NCBI RefSeq assembly: GCF_018863415.1
Contig: NZ_JAHKSN010000007.1
Location: 116,899-180,898 of the forward strand
Source: Deinococcus aestuarii
GTDB lineage: Bacteria; Deinococcota; Deinococci; Deinococcales; Deinococcaceae
Reading direction: 5' to 3'
Length of the DNA stretch: 64,000 nt
Shown: positions 1 to 16,673 of the stretch, one piece after another
Layout of the letters: the number at the start of each line of letters is the position of its first letter
Position numbering within the stretch: position 1 is the first letter of the stretch
Notes under the pieces: model-generated
Seen by the model: the letters and a program-made list of their open reading frames with translations, nothing else
Told to the model about the DNA's origin: nothing
The model's database searches: none
Program-made: the position numbers and the translations under genes

Positions 1-3000
1 GGACCGCACCGCCTCCCGGAAGAGCCCGGCGATGGTCCGCAGCACCTGGTCGCCGACGAGGTGCGAGAACTGGTCGTTGATCCCCTTGAAGTGGTCCACG
101 TCGGCCATCGCCACGCACAGCGGCCGCCCCTGGACCCGGCCCTGGAGGAACTCGTGTTGCAGCAGACCCTCGATGTGGCGGCGGTTGAACAGCCCGGTCA
201 GACCGTCTTCCGACAGTTGCCGCTCCAGCAACCGGGACTGCTCCTCGAGCATGTTCACCAGGCTGCTCTTCTCGCTGTTGACCCGCTCCAGCGCCTCGTT
301 GGCGCTTGCCAGCTCGATGGTCCGCAGGCGGTAGATCTGCGCCTCGGCCTTGGCCCGCTCGACATCGAGCTGGGTCATCAGGGCGCGGGTCTTGAGGGCC
401 GCCGTGTGGTTGAAGATCTCGCGCTCGACCTCGTGGTGGCGCCGGTAGAGTTCGAACGCCTCCTGGTGACGGCCTTCTTGCGCGCACAGCTCGGAGAGGC
501 CCAGGTAGACCGGAAGCTGCAACTCGCGCAGCTCCAGCTCCCGCGCCTGCCGCAGGGCCTCCTCGTAGGACGCCCGGGCCAGGGTGAGGTCCCCGGCCTG
601 GTGGTGCACCCCGCCGAGCTCGAAGTGGTGCCAGGCCTCGTAGGTGGTGAGGCCCTCGGCCCGGGCGTCCGCGATGGCCTGCGCGAGCAGGGCCCGGCCT
701 GCCTCCGGGTCACCCAGCCGCGCCGCCGCCTTGCCCGCGACGGACAGCGCCCGGTTTTTCTCGGGGAGGTTGCCCGTCTCCTCGGCGAGCGCTACGGCGG
801 CCTGCGCCGACCGGGCCGCCCGCTCGATCTCGCCGAGGTCGAAGGCGATGTTCGCCCGGGTGTTGAGCGCGCGGGTGTGCGCCCTCACGTCCCCGGCCGC
901 GCGGTAGAGGCCCAGGCTCTCCTCCACGAGTTGCCGGGCCTTGGTCAGGTCGCGCCCCTGGGAACTCAGGGTGGCGAGGTTGTGCAGGCAGTGCGCCTCC
1001 CGCAGCCGGTCGCCCTCCTCACGCGCGATCCGCAGCACGACCGCGAGGTGGTCGGCGGCCTTGTCGTACTCGTGCAGGCTGCTGTACACCCCCGCGATGA
1101 AGTTCGCGCAGTCGGCCTGCATGGCCCGGTCCCCGGTCAGGATGGCGAGGTCCAGCCCCTGCGAGAGGTGCCCCAGCGCCGCCTCGTACGCCCCCTCGAC
1201 GAAGCGGTAAAAGCCCACCGTGCGGTGCGCCGCGCCCAGCACCCGCTCGTCGCTCGCCCCGCGCGTGAGGTCCAGCCCCCGCTCGGCCAGCCCGGCGCCG
1301 GTCTTGGGATCGCTCTGCCGCAATGCCCAGGCCTGCTCCAGCAGCGCCAGCCCCTCCCGGTGTTCGGGGGAGGCGGCCCCGGCGGGCGGCGCGTGCGGGG
1401 CCGGGGTCAGGGTGCGGGGCAGCAGCAGGGGGGCGAGCGAGGTCTGGTTGCTGGCGACGAGCGCGAGCAGCCGGTCGACCACCTCCGCGTCGAAGTGCAC
1501 CCCCGAGAGGCGCCGGATCTCCGCCAGCGCGTCTTCCACGGCCCAGGCCTCCTTGTAGGGCCGCTCGCTCGTCAGGGCGTCGAACACGTCGGCGACCGCC
1601 ACGATCCGCCCGGTGACGGGGATCGCGCTGCCCCTCAGCCCGCGCGGGTAGCCGCTGCCGTCCCAGCGCTCGTGGTGGGTCAGGGCGATCTCCTCGGCCA
1701 TGCGCAGCAGCCGCGACGTGCTGCCCTCCAGCACCTTGGCCCCGATCACGGTGTGCAGCTTCATGCGCTCGAACTCCTCGGGGGTGTAGCGCCCGTTCTT
1801 GAGCAGCACGTCGTCGCCCACCCCGATCTTGCCGATGTCGTGCAGCCGCGCCGCCCAGCGGAGCAAGTCCACCTCCTCGGGCGGCAGGCCGAGCGACTGC
1901 GCGAGCCACGCGCTGAGTTCCCCCACCCGGCGGGTGTGCTGCCCGGTGCGGTCGTCGCGGTACTCGGCGGCCATGCCGAGCCGGGTCACGATCTCGATCT
2001 GCACGGCCTCCAGCTCGGCGGTGCGCACCCGCACGGTCTCCTCGGCCGCCAGCCGGGCGTGCTGCGAGGCGTCCCCGAGCTGGCGGTACATCTCGGCCTC
2101 GCGCCGGGCCCGCTCGGCCTCGAAGCGGGCCGTCAGCGACTGGGCCTGCCGCTCGCTCTCCTCGGTGAACAGCTCGCGCTCCAGGTCCCGGAAGGCGCGC
2201 AGGTAGGGGTAGGCCTCGGCCCCCCGCCCCCGCGCCTCCAGGCCGGTGAAGAGCGCCTCGAGGATGCTGAGCCGGGAGGCGTGCAGCCCGTGGGCCGTGG
2301 CGAGGGTGAGGGCCGCGCGCAGGTGAGCGGCGGCGGCGTCCGGCTCCCCCCGGCGAAACTCCAGCCGCCCCAGGCTGAGCAGGGCGCCCATCCGGCCCTG
2401 CACGTCCCCGGCCTCCTCGGCCCAGAAGAGCGACTGGCGGAACATCCCCGAGGCGCTCTCCACGTCGCCGCCCTCCAGATGCACCTGCCCGAGGTTGTCG
2501 TGCAGGTCGGTGAGGTGCCGGGTGAGGCCCTCGCGCCGCGCCCGCTCGATGGCGTGATGCAGGGTCCGCGCCGCCCGGTCGTGGTCGCCGAGGTCCTTGT
2601 GGGCGAGCCCCAGCATCCCCAGGGCGCCGAGCTCGGTCTCGAGGTCGCCGCAGCCCCGCGCGGTCTCGAGGCCGCCCTCCAGAAAGGGCAGCGCCTGGGC
2701 GGCCTGCCCCAGGGTCAGGAAGGTGTGGCCGATGTTCACCCGGCACGCCGCGCGCAGCTCCGCCGGGATTTCCAGGTACTGCTCGCCGAGCTGCTGGCAC
2801 TGGGAGAGCGCCGCGAGCGCCTCGGCGTGGGCGCCCAGGTTCGCCCACAGCATCCCGAGGTTGTTCAGGCACTCGGCCTGCCCCACCCGGTCACCGCCCC
2901 GGGCCCGCAGCTCGGCCTCGCGCCCCTGCGCCGTGGCGGCCGCGCGAAACTGCCCCGAACGCTGGGCGGCGGCGGCGAGCAGCGAGAGGGCCTCGACCTC

Positions 3001-3171
3001 CCGGCCGTCCTCGCCCGCCTCGCGCGCCGCCTCCGCGTAGGCCCGCGCCGCCTCCACGAGGTCGGTGTCCGGCCCCCCGGCGGCCAGCGCCGCGCAGCGC
3101 TCGGCGTGCCCGGCGAGGTCGCCGCCCGGGAGGGCCGCGGGCCCGGCCACCTCAGTCCCGCGCGTGGACAT
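1..3171 (-). CDS. TPR / HD-GYP / TPR / GGDEF cyclic-di-GMP protein (3' end cut by window)
   Basis: This is a probable bifunctional cyclic-di-GMP enzyme in the cytosol, truncated at the window edge after about 1057 residues. In order it has N-terminal tetratricopeptide-like helices (about 40-330), an HD-GYP phosphodiesterase domain (about 415-575) with HDIGK near 444 and [11 protein letters not shown] near 500, a second TPR-like array (about 600-900), a coiled coil, and a GGDEF domain opening with LTGLFNRR near 990 and [10 protein letters not shown]. The GGDEF signature itself lies beyond base 1. The ATG at 3171 is chosen because GGAGAGGGG precedes it. The start lies 20 bases inside the upstream gene, so translation is probably coupled. 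HD-GYP normally hydrolyses and GGDEF makes cyclic-di-GMP; the TPR arrays suggest a protein partner (inference). Confidence 0.9.
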   Translation of the reverse strand, partial: MSTRGTEVAGPAALPGGDLAGHAERCAALAAGGPDTDLVEAARAYAEAAREAGEDGREVEALSLLAAAAQRSGQFRAAATAQGREAELRARGGDRVGQAECLNNLGMLWANLGAHAEALAALSQCQQLGEQYLEIPAELRAACRVNIGHTFLTLGQAAQALPFLEGGLETARGCGDLETELGALGMLGLAHKDLGDHDRAARTLHHAIERARREGLTRHLTDLHDNLGQVHLEGGDVESASGMFRQSLFWAEEAGDVQGRMGALLSLGRLEFRRGEPDAAAAHLRAALTLATAHGLHASRLSILEALFTGLEARGRGAEAYPYLRAFRDLERELFTEESERQAQSLTARFEAERARREAEMYRQLGDASQHARLAAEETVRVRTAELEAVQIEIVTRLGMAAEYRDDRTGQHTRRVGELSAWLAQSLGLPPEEVDLLRWAARLHDIGKIGVGDDVLLKNGRYTPEEFERMKLHTVIGAKVLEGSTSRLLRMAEEIALTHHERWDGSGYPRGLRGSAIPVTGRIVAVADVFDALTSERPYKEAWAVEDALAEIRRLSGVHFDAEVVDRLLALVASNQTSLAPLLLPRTLTPAPHAPPAGAASPEHREGLALLEQAWALRQSDPKTGAGLAERGLDLTRGASDERVLGAAHRTVGFYRFVEGAYEAALGHLSQGLDLAILTGDRAMQADCANFIAGVYSSLHEYDKAADHLAVVLRIAREEGDRLREAHCLHNLATLSSQGRDLTKARQLVEESLGLYRAAGDVRAHTRALNTRANIAFDLGEIERAARSAQAAVALAEETGNLPEKNRALSVAGKAAARLGDPEAGRALLAQAIADARAEGLTTYEAWHHFELGGVHHQAGDLTLARASYEEALRQARELELRELQLPVYLGLSELCAQEGRHQEAFELYRRHHEVEREIFNHTAALKTRALMTQLDVERAKAEAQIYRLRTIELASANEALERVNSEKSSLVNMLEEQSRLLERQLSEDGLTGLFNRRHIEGLLQHEFLQGRVQGRPLCVAMADVDHFKGINDQFSHLVGDQVLRTIAGLFREAVRS

Positions 3172-4900
3172 GGCCCCTCTCCCCGGGCGCGGCGCCGGGC
3201 AGCCCGGGTGCGAGGCGGGCGAGGGCCAGCCGCAGCAGGTCGGAGGAGGTGCGGGCGTCCCCCGGGCAACTCACCTGCGAGGAGCACAGCTCCAGCGGAA
3301 AGGGGGCGTGGCGGGCCAGGCTCGCCAGCACGGGCCGCAGCCGCTCGCGCCAGCCCTCCAGGCCCGGTGCGGGGGGGCCCGGCGCGGGGAGGAGGGGCGC
3401 TTGGGGGGGAAAGCGCAGCAGCACCGCGAAGGTCGCGCCGTTGAGGCGGTAGACCCGGTCCTCGGTCCGGCGCGTCTCGCGCAGCGTGGCGGCCAGTCTC
3501 AGGATCATGTCGTTGCCGCCGGCGTACCCCACGGTGGCGTTCAGCGAGCGGATGTTGCCGATCTCCACCAGGGCCAGCCCGAACCCCGTCCCGTGCCGGG
3601 CGCTGTAGGCCACCTCGCCCGCGAGGTCCGCGAGAAACGCCTGGCGGTTGCCCAGCCCGGTGTCCTCGTCGGTCAGGGCGGCCGCCTCCAGCGCCTCCAG
3701 GTACAGCAGGCGCGCGAGCGTCCGCGTCACCGACCCCACGGCGGTGGGGAGCAGCGGGCTCGCCTCCCCCGGTCCGGGCGGTCGCCCCGCCTCGTCGTAG
3801 GGGTGGAGGGTGACCTCCCCGCCGCCCGCCTCCGGGGGAAAGGGCCGGTGGGGGGGCGTGCCCGGCGTCCCGTCCGCCCGCAGGCAGGTGGGCGCCGCGC
3901 CGCGCCCCGGCAGCCACGCCGCGCAGGCGGTCGTGCCCGCCAGCCGCGCGAGGACCGGGAGGGCCGCCGCGAGCCCCTCGGCGACGCCCCCCGCCCCCTC
4001 CAGCCGCCGCGACAGCTCGCCCAGGGCCTCCTGCTCGGCCCCCGCCCGCGCGAGGGCCTCGGTGCGGCGCCGCACCCGCTCCCCGAGGTCGGCGGTCAGG
4101 GCGCGCAGCTCCTGCTGGGCCCGCACGCGCTCCTCGGTCTCCAGGCACAGCCGCAGGGCCGAGTGCACCAGGGCGGCCACCGCCTCGAGCTGGGCGCGCG
4201 CCCCCGCGTCCCACCCGGCGCCGGGCTCGGCGAGAAGGGCCAGGGTCGCCCAGTGCCCCACGTCCGGCCCCACGAGGGGCAGCAGGGCAGCGGCCCGGGC
4301 GCGCCCCCCGCCTTCTCCCCCGAGGTAGACCGGGCCGCTCCCCTCCGGAACGGGCAGGGCCAGCCAGTCGGCGCGGGCGTCCCCACAGGTCTCCCGGACC
4401 TCCCAGCCCGCGCCCGCCGCCCCCAGCAGGGCCACGGCGCTCACCCGCAGGGGAGGGGCCAGCACCCCCCGCACCTCGCCGAGCACGGCCCGGGGGGTGC
4501 TGGCCCCCAGGACCCGGCGCCCCACGCCGAGGAGGGTGCGGGCGTCGGCGGAGAGGTGGGCGAAGTGGGGGAGGGCCTGGCGCCCGTCCGGCCGCTCCGG
4601 GCGGCGGTACCCCCCGCCGCGCACCGTCTCGATCACGTCGTCCCGGAGCTTGCGGCGGATGCGTTTGACGTACACGTCCACGATCCGGTCGTCTCCCCCG
4701 AACGCCACGCCCCAGACCCGTTCCACGATCTCAGCGCGGGTAAAGAGCCGCCCCCGGTGCCGCGACAGCAGCTCGAACAGGGCCTGCTCGCGGGCGGTCA
4801 GGGCCGCGCGGCCGGCCGGGCCGCGCCCGCCCACGCCGGGTTCCGGGTCGTCGGGCAGGCGGAAGGCCGGGGCTGGAGGGTGAGGAAGGGTCCGTGGCAT
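3152..4900 (-). CDS. OmpR-type winged helix / GAF-like / degenerate GGDEF protein
   Basis: The product is 582 residues. Residues about 31-102 form a complete OmpR/PhoB-type DNA-binding winged helix ([34 protein letters not shown]). Two GAF-like regions follow (about 125-260 and 300-425), separated by a coiled coil. The end is a GGDEF-family fold ([28 protein letters not shown]) in which the signature is replaced by LNGATF. The key acidic residues are missing, so it should not make cyclic-di-GMP; it may bind a ligand or a partner. There is no receiver domain. The ATG at 4900 is chosen because the homology starts just after it; no strong ribosome site is seen. Its stop overlaps the start of the TPR/HD-GYP gene, which implies one operon. 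The combination of DNA-binding head and dead GGDEF tail is unusual. Confidence 0.85.
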   Translation of the reverse strand: MPRTLPHPPAPAFRLPDDPEPGVGGRGPAGRAALTAREQALFELLSRHRGRLFTRAEIVERVWGVAFGGDDRIVDVYVKRIRRKLRDDVIETVRGGGYRRPERPDGRQALPHFAHLSADARTLLGVGRRVLGASTPRAVLGEVRGVLAPPLRVSAVALLGAAGAGWEVRETCGDARADWLALPVPEGSGPVYLGGEGGGRARAAALLPLVGPDVGHWATLALLAEPGAGWDAGARAQLEAVAALVHSALRLCLETEERVRAQQELRALTADLGERVRRRTEALARAGAEQEALGELSRRLEGAGGVAEGLAAALPVLARLAGTTACAAWLPGRGAAPTCLRADGTPGTPPHRPFPPEAGGGEVTLHPYDEAGRPPGPGEASPLLPTAVGSVTRTLARLLYLEALEAAALTDEDTGLGNRQAFLADLAGEVAYSARHGTGFGLALVEIGNIRSLNATVGYAGGNDMILRLAATLRETRRTEDRVYRLNGATFAVLLRFPPQAPLLPAPGPPAPGLEGWRERLRPVLASLARHAPFPLELCSSQVSCPGDARTSSDLLRLALARLAPGLPGAAPGERGHVHARD

Positions 4901-8169
<3,269 letters not shown>

Positions 8170-8239
8170 GAGTTTTGGGGGCGCACGACTCTTCCCCAAG
8201 ACGCCACAGGCTGACGGCAATTCCCTTTAGCCTTCGTGC

Positions 8240-8809
8240 ATGGCCGAAATCTTGCTGTTCCACCACGCACAAGGTCAAACTCCGGGATTCCTCGCCCTCG
8301 CCGACGAGTGGCGGCGGGCCGGGCATGTGGTGCACACGCCCGACCTCTACCACGGGCGGACCTTTGACACCCTGGAGGCGGGCGTCGCCCACGCCCGGGA
8401 ACTCGGGTTCAGCCACCTCCTCGAAGCGGGGGTGCGTGCCGCGGACGACCTGCCCTCCGGGTTGGTCTACGCCGGGCTATCGCTGGGGGTGATGCCCGCG
8501 CAGCGGCTGACCCAGACCCGCCCCGGGGCGCGGGGAGCCCTGCTGCTCCACGCCTGTCTGCCCGTCTCGGAGTTCGGCGAACACTGGCCCGCGGACGTGC
8601 CCGTCCAGATTCACGCGATGGAGGCCGACCCCTATTTCGAGGAGGACGCGGAGGCCGCCCGGGCGCTCGTTGGGTCGGCGAGTCGAGCGGAACTGTTCCT
8701 GTACCCGGGGGACGAGCACCTGTTCACGGATAGCAGCCTGCCCGCTTACGATGCCGCGGCCACCTCCCTCCTCCTGCGACGTGTGGGGGACTTTCTCAAG
8801 GGGAACTGA
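8240..8809 (+). CDS. dienelactone hydrolase-like alpha/beta hydrolase
   Basis: This 189-residue cytosolic protein has the compact alpha/beta hydrolase layout of the dienelactone hydrolase family: an early FHHAQG oxyanion strand, a nucleophile elbow GLSLG near residue 80, an acidic residue in the [10 protein letters not shown] segment and the histidine in PGDEHLF near 160. In this family the nucleophile is Cys or Ser; here it is Ser. The substrate cannot be told. The -10 box TAGCCT is 6 bases before the ATG, so the mRNA is probably leaderless. Confidence 0.85.
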   Translation: MAEILLFHHAQGQTPGFLALADEWRRAGHVVHTPDLYHGRTFDTLEAGVAHARELGFSHLLEAGVRAADDLPSGLVYAGLSLGVMPAQRLTQTRPGARGALLLHACLPVSEFGEHWPADVPVQIHAMEADPYFEEDAEAARALVGSASRAELFLYPGDEHLFTDSSLPAYDAAATSLLLRRVGDFLKGN

Positions 8810-8881
8810 GGCTCCGCCGCCTTCCGCGTACTGCGTCCCAACCCCCACACCCCCGCGCCCCCACCCCTTACCCTGGAGGGC

Positions 8882-9538
<657 letters not shown>

Positions 9539-9667
9539 AGGCGGGCGCTCCGGGCCCCCGGCTGGAGCTTTCCTTCACCCAGCGGGTGGGGGACGGCGGG
9601 GGTAGGGTAGGCTCCCGACAATCCGGCTCTTTCACGTCGGTGGTCCTTTCCCTGGAGGTTCCCGCCC

Positions 9668-10585
9668 ATGTTCTTGCGTATCGACAAACTCCAGTTCGAC
9701 CTGCCGCTTCCCAACGAGAAAAACCCCAACGCCGCCGCCACCGTGCAGGAACTCTTCGGGGGCCGCTTCGGCGAGATGTCCACCCTGATGAACTACATGA
9801 CCCAGTCGTTCAACTTCCGGGGCAAAAAGGAACTCAAGCCGTACTACGACCTGATCTCCAACATCGCCGCCGAGGAGCTGGGGCACATCGAACTCGTCGC
9901 CGCCACCATCAACGCCCTGCTGGCCGGGCCGGACGTGAAGAGCCGCGAGGAGCCCGTCGATCCCACGACCACGCCGCTCGACTTCGCCATCGGGATGAGA
10001 AACGCCCAGAACTTCATCGCAGGCGGCCCCGGCGCGATGGTGCAGGACTCGCGCAACATCCCCTGGACGGGCGACAACGTGTTTTCCAGCGGCAACCTCG
10101 TGCTGGACCTGCTGCACAACTTCTTCCTGGAGAGCGGCGCCCGGCAGCAGAAACTGCGGGTGTACGAGGCGGTCTCCGACCCCGTAGCCAAGGCCCTGAC
10201 CGGCTACCTCCTCGTGCGCGGCGGCGTCCACCAGGTCGCCTACGCCAAGGCGCTGGAGACGCTGACGGGCGTGGAAATCACCAAGATGCTCCCGGTGCCC
10301 CACATCGAGACGGCCAAGATTCCCGAGTCCAAGCGGCTGATGGATCAGGGCATCCACCTCAAGCTCTACCGCTTCAGCCCCACCGACTACACCGACATGG
10401 GCAAGATCTGGAAAGGTCCCCACCCCGACGACGGGCAGGAGGTCTACGTGACCGACGAGCTGCCGACCGGCGGTGAGACGGTGGACGGCGGGCACGACTC
10501 GGCGGAGTTCTCGCCCGAGTACAGCATGGACGAGATCATGGAGATCGCCAAGAACCTCCACAAGAAGTCCGGGCTGGCCGACTGA
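9668..10585 (+). CDS. manganese catalase
   Basis: This non-haem catalase breaks hydrogen peroxide down to water and oxygen with a di-manganese site. The 305 residues fit the family. The first metal-ligand region is [21 protein letters not shown], kept here as the helix around residues 28-48, followed by [11 protein letters not shown] near 72 (Glu and His ligands) and the second EExxH-type helix [20 protein letters not shown] (about 150-170). The acidic C-terminal tail is typical. The start is fixed by CTGGAGG at 9652. TAGGCT at 9608 (or TAGGGT at 9603) is a possible -10 box, which would give a leader of about 45 bases. A bidirectional terminator follows. Confidence 0.95.
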   Translation: MFLRIDKLQFDLPLPNEKNPNAAATVQELFGGRFGEMSTLMNYMTQSFNFRGKKELKPYYDLISNIAAEELGHIELVAATINALLAGPDVKSREEPVDPTTTPLDFAIGMRNAQNFIAGGPGAMVQDSRNIPWTGDNVFSSGNLVLDLLHNFFLESGARQQKLRVYEAVSDPVAKALTGYLLVRGGVHQVAYAKALETLTGVEITKMLPVPHIETAKIPESKRLMDQGIHLKLYRFSPTDYTDMGKIWKGPHPDDGQEVYVTDELPTGGETVDGGHDSAEFSPEYSMDEIMEIAKNLHKKSGLAD

Positions 10586-10611
10586 GGTCGGACACCTAGC
10601 CAAAAAGAAAG

Positions 10612-10632
10612 CCCCCGGCCGCGTGCCGGGGG
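10612..10632. terminator. bidirectional terminator between Mn catalase and site-2 protease
   Basis: CCCCCGGC-CGCGT-GCCGGGGG forms an 8-bp stem between convergent genes. On the minus strand it is followed by CTTTCTTTTT, a good tail for the protease gene; on the plus strand the tail TCTTGACT is weaker. Confidence 0.85.
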
Positions 10633-10654
10633 TCTTGACTTGCTCCAGTCGGCC

Positions 10655-11266
<612 letters not shown>

Positions 11267-11388
11267 ATGGGGCGCATTGTACGGGCGGGTGCGACCGGGT
11301 ACGGGATGGCCCCTTACCGAGGAGGTTCAGACTGCCGCCACAACCGGTGTGCCCCGTGGCCCAACGGTGGGCAGATTCGACGAACTGC

Positions 11389-12522
11389 TCAGGAGGATCG
11401 CGTGCCCAGGTATTCGGCGAGGGCGGCCCGTTCCTCGTCCCGCGAGCGGACCTGCCCCGCCCGGCGCAGGGCGGCAAGGTGGGCGAGCGCCGCCCCGACG
11501 GCGGGACCGGGCGGCACACCGAGCGCGAGCACGTCCCGCCCGGTGAGGGCCGGATAGGCGTCCGGGCGGAGCAGGGTGCGCAGCACGCCCTCCGGGGTTC
11601 CAGGCGCGGCGGGCGCGTCCCCCAGCGCGCGGGCGAGGAGCGCCCCCGGCCTCGCCCCCAGACCGAGCCGGGCGGCGAGCGCGGCGGGGTCGGGAGCGGC
11701 GGAGAGGAGCGCGGCCCCGTACACCTGGGGGGCCTGGGAAGAGAGGGGCTGCCCCGCGTCCTGCTGGGCGTCGAGCGACTCCAGCCGTTCAAGGGCTCCG
11801 GGCGGGAGCAGCCCACCCGCGCCCCACTCCTCCAGCACGCGGGCGGCCCGGCCCGGCCTCGGCTCGTCCAGCAGGAGGCGCATCTCCGCGTTCAGGCGGG
11901 GCGTCCGGTCGGCCATCGCCAGCGCGTCCGGCACCTGCCGCCGCAGCTCGGGGTGGGCCGTCAGCCCCAGCCGTCCGGCGAGCCGGGCCCCGCGCACGAG
12001 TCGGCTGGCATCCTCGTGCAGGGAGAGGGGATGCAGGGGCCGCAGCGTCCGCGCCTCCAGGTCCTCCAGGCCGCCCACCTCGTCGAGGAGGGTGACGGCC
12101 CCGCCGGGGTCCACGAGCAGCGCGAGCGCGTTCAGCCCGAAGTCGCGCCGCCGCAGGTCGTCCCCCAGGGTGCCGGGCTCGGGCACCGGGTTCTCCCCCG
12201 GCACCGGGTAGCTCTCCCGCCGCGCCCGCACGAGGTCGGCGCGCCGCCCATCCGGCAGGGTCACCGTCGCGTTCCCGAAGGCCGGGTGGACGAGGTGGGG
12301 CAGGCCCGTTCCCGCCGCGAGCGTCCCGGCCTCCGCCCCCTCGACCACCACGTCGAGGTCGAGGGGTGTCTCGCCCAGCAGGGCGTCCCGCACCGCCCCG
12401 CCGACGAGGGCGACCCGCGCGTCCCCGCCCGCCCGCCGCGCGAGGGCCGTGAGCCACGCGCGGTCCTCCGCCTGGACCCGCTCCCACGCCCGGGCCGCGA
12501 GGGCGCCGTCTTCCACCCTCAC
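11389..12522 (-). CDS. cca: CCA-adding enzyme / poly(A) polymerase family nucleotidyltransferase
   Basis: The product is 377 residues from the GTG at 12522. The nucleotidyltransferase head has [12 protein letters not shown] followed by the DLDVVV metal-binding pair (about residues 36-55), then [12 protein letters not shown] and the neck motif [17 protein letters not shown]. The C-terminal helical body is divergent. It probably adds or repairs CCA on tRNA; sequence alone does not exclude an A-adding or CC-adding subtype. The GTG is chosen because a short leaderless ORF upstream ends in a TGA that overlaps it (GTGA). An in-frame ATG at 12660 would add 46 residues with no family similarity. Confidence 0.85.
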   Translation of the reverse strand: MRVEDGALAARAWERVQAEDRAWLTALARRAGGDARVALVGGAVRDALLGETPLDLDVVVEGAEAGTLAAGTGLPHLVHPAFGNATVTLPDGRRADLVRARRESYPVPGENPVPEPGTLGDDLRRRDFGLNALALLVDPGGAVTLLDEVGGLEDLEARTLRPLHPLSLHEDASRLVRGARLAGRLGLTAHPELRRQVPDALAMADRTPRLNAEMRLLLDEPRPGRAARVLEEWGAGGLLPPGALERLESLDAQQDAGQPLSSQAPQVYGAALLSAAPDPAALAARLGLGARPGALLARALGDAPAAPGTPEGVLRTLLRPDAYPALTGRDVLALGVPPGPAVGAALAHLAALRRAGQVRSRDEERAALAEYLGTRSS

Positions 12523-12590
12523 GGGAAGGGACGGGGGGTGGGGACGACGGCGTGCGCAGGCGGTGGCGACGCGAGGATCGGTCGGTTCAT
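12519..12590 (-). CDS. leader peptide ORF coupled to cca
   Basis: A 23-codon reading frame (begins [11 protein letters not shown], ends TPRPFP) starts at an ATG 7 bases after a GATAAT -10 box. It ends in TGA within the sequence GTGA, whose GTG is the start of cca. The arrangement suggests the leaderless ATG recruits the ribosome and termination-reinitiation then delivers it to cca. Peptide function is unknown. The peptide is proline-rich, but that is also expected of GC-rich random frames. Confidence 0.5.
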   Translation of the reverse strand: MNRPILASPPPAHAVVPTPRPFP

Positions 12591-12597
12591 GACGCCC

Positions 12598-12603
12598 ATT
12601 ATC
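12598..12603 (-). promoter_or_regulatory. -10 box of the cca leader/cca unit
   Basis: On the minus strand GATAAT lies 7 bases before the leader ATG at 12590. No clear -35 box is seen. Confidence 0.55.
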
Positions 12604-12835
12604 CGTGGTCGCCGTTGGCTGGGCGAGGTCCACCCCACCGACCGGCGTGCGCCTGCCCACCGATATGGACGGCGGCGTCCGGCACGACCGCCAGCACCCT
12701 GAACGTCACGGCACCGGGGCACCCTTGGCTGGAGTCGTGGTGCACGGTGGACCACCTGGGACGGTGGTGCGCCCGCCTCCCCCTGCCTCCCCGAAAGAGC
12801 GGGCACGTCTTCCCACCTTGACCTCTCCACAAAGA

Positions 12836-12870
12836 AGCGGAGCACGGGGGAGGTCCGCCCATGCTCCGCT
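12836..12870 (-). terminator. terminator of hslO
   Basis: On the minus strand AGCGGAGCA and TGCTCCGCT form a perfect 9-bp stem with a 17-base loop, followed by TCTTTG. It lies about 25 bases after the Hsp33 stop. The rest of the roughly 300-base gap (12604-12894) shows only a few short GGTGG/CCACC inverted motifs near 12740-12770. Confidence 0.75.
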
Positions 12871-12894
12871 GATCGGGGCTGCTGCGAAACGCTC

Positions 12895-13806
12895 CTAAGC
12901 CTGCGCCCGCTCCGGGGCCGCGTCGAGGGTGGCGATCTCGGCGGGGGTCATCTGGTAGTGCTCGCCGCACCAGTGGCAGACGATTTCCTGCCCGCCCTCC
13001 TCGATCATCTCCCGCCGCTCGCCGGGCGCGAAGAACTTCAGGCTGTCGAGCGCTTTCCCCCGCGAGCAGCGGCACTGGAAGCGGGCAGGCTGGGCCCCCG
13101 GCGCCAGCGTCAGGTCCAGGCCCTCGGCGGCGGCCTGCATGGTTTCCAGCAGGCTGCCCCGGCGCAAGTGATCGGTGAACTGCCCGATGGCGCGGATGTT
13201 CGCCTCCAGCCGGGCCAGCGTCTCGTCCCGGACGCCGGGCATCGCCTGCACGAGCAGACCGCCCGCGCGGGCCACCCGGCCCCCCTCCTCGTACACGCCG
13301 AGCAGCACGGCGTTGGGAATCTGCTCGGACACGCCCAGGTAGGTGCTCACGTCCTCGGCGATCTCGCCGCTCACGAGTTCCACGCTGCCGGTGTAGGGCT
13401 CGCCGTTGTCGAGGAGCCGCGTGACGGCCAGCTCACCCTCCGTGCCCACGATGCCGCTCACGTCGAGCTTGCCGTCCGAGGCGCGGACGGGCAGGTCGGC
13501 GCCGGGCTCGCGCACGTAGCCGCGCACCTTGCCGTCCGCGCTCCCCTCCGCCACGATCCAGCCCACAGGGCCGCCGCCCTGGACCCGGACGGTCACCCGG
13601 CTGTCGGGCTTCTTGCCCAGCACCACCGCGAGCAGGGCCGAGGCGGCGAGCGTCCGGCCCAGCGCGGCGGTCGCCGTCTTGCTGAGGTGGTGGCGCAACC
13701 GGGCCTCCTCGACCAGGGCCGTCGCGTCGATGCCGACGAGGCGCAGGGTCCCGCCCGCCGCCGTGCCGCGCAACACGAAAGAATCCGCATGGGCGTTCAA
13801 AGTCAT
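12895..13806 (-). CDS. hslO: Hsp33 redox-regulated chaperone
   Basis: Hsp33 is a cytosolic holdase switched on when oxidation releases zinc and unfolds its C-terminal domain. The 303 residues include the N-terminal core ([37 protein letters not shown]) and the zinc-binding tail with CRC near residue 240 and CHWC near 275, so all four redox cysteines are present. TAAGGT lies 6 bases before the ATG, so the message should be leaderless. It would work with the window's catalase and OsmC in oxidative stress (inference). Confidence 0.96.
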   Translation of the reverse strand: MTLNAHADSFVLRGTAAGGTLRLVGIDATALVEEARLRHHLSKTATAALGRTLAASALLAVVLGKKPDSRVTVRVQGGGPVGWIVAEGSADGKVRGYVREPGADLPVRASDGKLDVSGIVGTEGELAVTRLLDNGEPYTGSVELVSGEIAEDVSTYLGVSEQIPNAVLLGVYEEGGRVARAGGLLVQAMPGVRDETLARLEANIRAIGQFTDHLRRGSLLETMQAAAEGLDLTLAPGAQPARFQCRCSRGKALDSLKFFAPGERREMIEEGGQEIVCHWCGEHYQMTPAEIATLDAAPERAQA

Positions 13807-14062
13807 TAGGAAACCTTACACGAGCACACTCAAGGCGGCTGTGGGAGGGCTCGCATTCGGCGGACACCTGTGGAGGTCCAAGGAGAAGAGGCCCCCACGC
13901 AGCCCGGGTGAGGGGAACGTCCGACTCACCTTTCGTGAGCTTGGCACCCTCTGATTTCCAGTTGTTCATCTCGCTCATGAATCTTGAACGGAACCGGGAA
14001 GAGCCCTCACGTGCGGCCCCTACCCTGACCCATCAAGACCGTCCGGGTGGGCGGCCCTTGCC
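13807..14062. other. intergenic stretch between hslO and the peptide-binding lipoprotein
   Basis: This holds the divergent promoters. TACCCT at 14021-14026 is a possible -10 box for the plus-strand gene. A minus-strand frame beginning at 13978 ([19 protein letters not shown]) has more balanced composition than its surroundings but runs out of frame into hslO, so I treat it as chance or a remnant. Confidence 0.3.
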
Positions 14063-14118
14063 ATGAACCCTCCGCTCGAACCGTGTGTCCGGTTACACGA
14101 GCGCCCCCAGGAGCCACC

Positions 14119-14122
<4 letters not shown>
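14063..14122 (+). CDS. possible leader peptide ORF coupled to the peptide-binding protein
   Basis: A 19-codon frame ([19 protein letters not shown]) ends in TGA within ATGA, the start of the lipoprotein gene. Unlike the cca and tamB leaders there is no -10 box right before its ATG, and the lipoprotein has its own CAGGAG site at 14108-14113. It may be incidental. Confidence 0.3.
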
Positions 14123-15912
<1,790 letters not shown>

Positions 15913-15927
15913 GCCGCCTGTCTCCCC

Positions 15928-15965
15928 GGGGCCGCATTCCGCGCGTGGATGCGGCCCCTCTTCCT
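15928..15965 (+). terminator. terminator of the peptide-binding lipoprotein gene
   Basis: GGGGCCGCAT (15928-15937) and ATGCGGCCCC (15949-15958) form a perfect 10-bp stem, followed by TCTTCCTT. Confidence 0.85.
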
Positions 15966-15989
15966 TGCCCGCGCGGGTATCCTGCCCTC

Positions 15990-16673
15990 ATGCTCGAAAG
16001 CGACACCTCCTCCGTCCACGGGCGGCCCATCACCCTGCTCCTGGTGGACGACCACCCCGTCGTGCGCAAGGGCACCCGCGAGCTGCTGGAGGGGGAAAGC
16101 GACCTGCGCGTGCTGGGCGAGGCCGACAGCGGCGAGGACGCCGTGCTCAAGGCCCGCGCCCTGCAACCCGACGTGATCCTGATGGACGTGTCCATGCCGG
16201 GCATGAACGGCATCGAAGCCACCCGAGTCATCAAGGCCGAGCGGCCCACCGTGGGCGTCCTCGTGCTCACGAGCTACGACGACGACGCCTACGTCTTCGC
16301 GCTGCTGGAGGCGGGGGCGGCGGGGTATCTGCTCAAGAACGCCAGCGAGGACGATCTGCTCGGGGCGGTGCGGGCGGTGGCGGCGGGGGAGAGTGCGCTG
16401 CATCCTTCCGTCGCCCGCAAGGTGCTCGAACGGTTCAGCGCGCAGCAGACGCCGACGCCGCCGGAGGACGCGCTCAGTCCGCGGGAGCTGGAGGTATTGC
16501 GGGTGGCGGCGACGGGGCGCACGAACAAGGAGATCGCGCGGGACCTCGACATCAGCCCTCGCACGGTGCAGGTTCACCTTGCTAACATCTTCTCCAAGCT
16601 GGGGGTGGGGAGTCGGACGGAGGCGGTGCTGTACGGGATCAAGCGGGGGTGGATTGATCCGAAGACGGTGTAG
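15990..16673 (+). CDS. NarL/FixJ-family response regulator
   Basis: The 227 residues contain an N-terminal receiver domain (about 14-130: LLVDDHPVV acidic pair, phosphoacceptor Asp in [20 protein letters not shown], and Lys in LLKNAS) and a C-terminal LuxR-type helix-turn-helix (about 160-225: [39 protein letters not shown]). TATCCT lies 6 bases before the ATG, so the message is probably leaderless. The NarL-type output fits the HisKA_3-type kinase encoded about 490 bases downstream on the same strand, its likely partner (inference). Confidence 0.95.
   Translation: MLESDTSSVHGRPITLLLVDDHPVVRKGTRELLEGESDLRVLGEADSGEDAVLKARALQPDVILMDVSMPGMNGIEATRVIKAERPTVGVLVLTSYDDDAYVFALLEAGAAGYLLKNASEDDLLGAVRAVAAGESALHPSVARKVLERFSAQQTPTPPEDALSPRELEVLRVAATGRTNKEIARDLDISPRTVQVHLANIFSKLGVGSRTEAVLYGIKRGWIDPKTV

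Noticed and set aside
61..3444. A 1127-codon plus-strand open frame
   Set aside because: It is the antisense shadow of the TPR/HD-GYP/GGDEF gene; the minus strand shows clear domains and the plus frame only Leu/Arg/Pro/Gly-rich sequence.
13433..13978. Minus-strand frame beginning [19 protein letters not shown] upstream of hslO
   Set aside because: It runs into hslO in another frame and has no ribosome site or close -10 box; only a remnant or chance is supported.
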